6,610 bases of DNA from an uncultured Bryobacterales bacterium. Lineage in GTDB: Bacteria; Acidobacteriota; Terriglobia; Bryobacterales; UBA6623. This document shows positions 6,284 to 6,610 of this stretch, piece after piece. The position numbers and the translations under genes are program-made. The stretch's first letter is position 1. Each line of letters starts with the position of its first letter. A model generated the notes under the pieces. It was not told the origin of the DNA, did not search any database, and was given only the letters and a program-made list of their open reading frames with translations. The stretch covers positions 1 to 6,610 of the forward strand of contig CAMPKL010000211.1 of the NCBI GenBank assembly GCA_946887065.1. The letters are read 5' to 3'.

Positions 6284-6295
6284 CTCTTTAGAAGT

Positions 6296-6301
6296 CCTCC
6301 T
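6296..6301 (-). promoter_or_regulatory. Ribosome binding site of the hybrid histidine kinase
   Basis: A full AGGAGG core stands 12 bases before the GTG start, somewhat far, but there is no other start codon between it and the GTG. It supports a GTG rather than an internal ATG start. Confidence 0.6.
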
Positions 6302-6316
6302 AGTTCCAAATCCGCA

Positions 6317-6610
6317 CTAGCGATGTAGCCACGTCCGCAGAACGGACGAGAGCTGGTCCATGTTCACAGGCTTCGCCAGATAGTCGGAAGCGCCCGCCTT
6401 CAGGCATTTTTCCCGATCGCCTCTCATTGCTTTTGCGGTCAATGCGACGATGGGCAGCCGCCTATAGATCGAATTGTTCCGGATGGCCTGCATCGTCTCA
6501 TATCCATCCATCTCGGGCATCATGATGTCCATCAGGACCAGCGAAAGGGCCGGCGTTTCGTCGAGTAGCCGGATCGCCTCGCGGCCGGTCGTCGCCGAAA
6601 GCACAGTCAT
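6317..6610 (-). CDS. Receiver domain, C-terminal part of a response regulator or hybrid kinase (runs off right edge)
   Basis: The last 97 codons of a gene whose 5' end lies outside the window. They cover most of a CheY-like receiver: phospho-acceptor Asp28 of the fragment ([15 protein letters not shown]), Thr58 (IVALTAKA) and Lys80-Pro81 ([11 protein letters not shown]). The first beta strand with its acidic pair is missing because of the window edge, so the ATG at the edge is not a credible true start. The protein ends directly after the receiver ([11 protein letters not shown]), with no output domain. This suits either a stand-alone CheY-type regulator or, more often with an [19 protein letters not shown] sequence, the C-terminal receiver of a large hybrid kinase. 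It precedes the hybrid kinase by 33 bp in the same reading frame, so the two probably form one phosphorelay operon. Confidence 0.92.
   Translation of the reverse strand: MTVLSATTGREAIRLLDETPALSLVLMDIMMPEMDGYETMQAIRNNSIYRRLPIVALTAKAMRGDREKCLKAGASDYLAKPVNMDQLSSVLRTWLHR

Noticed and set aside
6300..6320. CTAGT...ACTAG 5-bp dyad between the receiver gene and the hybrid kinase
   Set aside because: The arms are too short and the loop (11 bases) too long to argue for a stable structure, although it touches the edge of the ribosome binding site.

Overview
The window is moderately GC-rich and nearly every base is coding, all on the minus strand. Read in transcription order (right to left) it holds the tail of a receiver-domain protein, a hybrid sensor histidine kinase, a 229-bp gap, and then a tight four-gene cluster. 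That cluster is an ECF-type sigma factor, a membrane Ser/Thr kinase with TPR repeats, a small unknown protein, and the first 85 residues of another unknown protein that runs off the left edge. The mix of REC-PAS-histidine kinase-REC proteins, TPR-carrying Hanks kinases and this sigma class fits a large-genome environmental proteobacterium (gammaproteobacterial, Steroidobacter-like) or an acidobacterium. That placement is inferred from protein style only. I see no rRNA, tRNA, CRISPR array, insertion sequence or phage gene.

Right part (4292-6610): a response-regulator receiver domain with no N-terminus in the window is followed after 33 bp by a 663-residue hybrid histidine kinase (REC - linker helix - PAS - HisKA - HATPase - REC). 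The two are probably co-transcribed parts of one phosphorelay. The kinase's first receiver has lost the usual conserved lysine.

Middle and left part (1-4062): the sigma gene and the kinase gene are separated by one base, the kinase and the next small gene by seven bases, and that gene and the last one by 25 bases, so all four look like one operon. The sigma factor carries two threonines where ordinary ECF factors have the acidic residues that contact core RNA polymerase. This matches the class known to be switched on by threonine phosphorylation (EcfP/PknT of Vibrio parahaemolyticus). The kinase has a complete cytoplasmic catalytic domain, one membrane helix, and a presumably periplasmic FlgO/TolB-N-like domain plus about nine TPR units. 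The simplest reading is that the kinase senses something in the envelope and phosphorylates its sigma partner. The two small unknown proteins would be accessory parts or outputs of that switch.

Three nucleotide-level structures stand out. One is a perfect 12-bp stem at the end of the sigma gene, just before the coupled kinase start. The second is a run of eight T exactly at the kinase's membrane helix, where loss of one base gives an immediate stop and gain of one base gives a short foreign tail. The third is a 17-bp dyad about 30 bases upstream of the sigma start. There is no gene-free stretch over 300 bases; the longest gap, 4063-4291, is described below.
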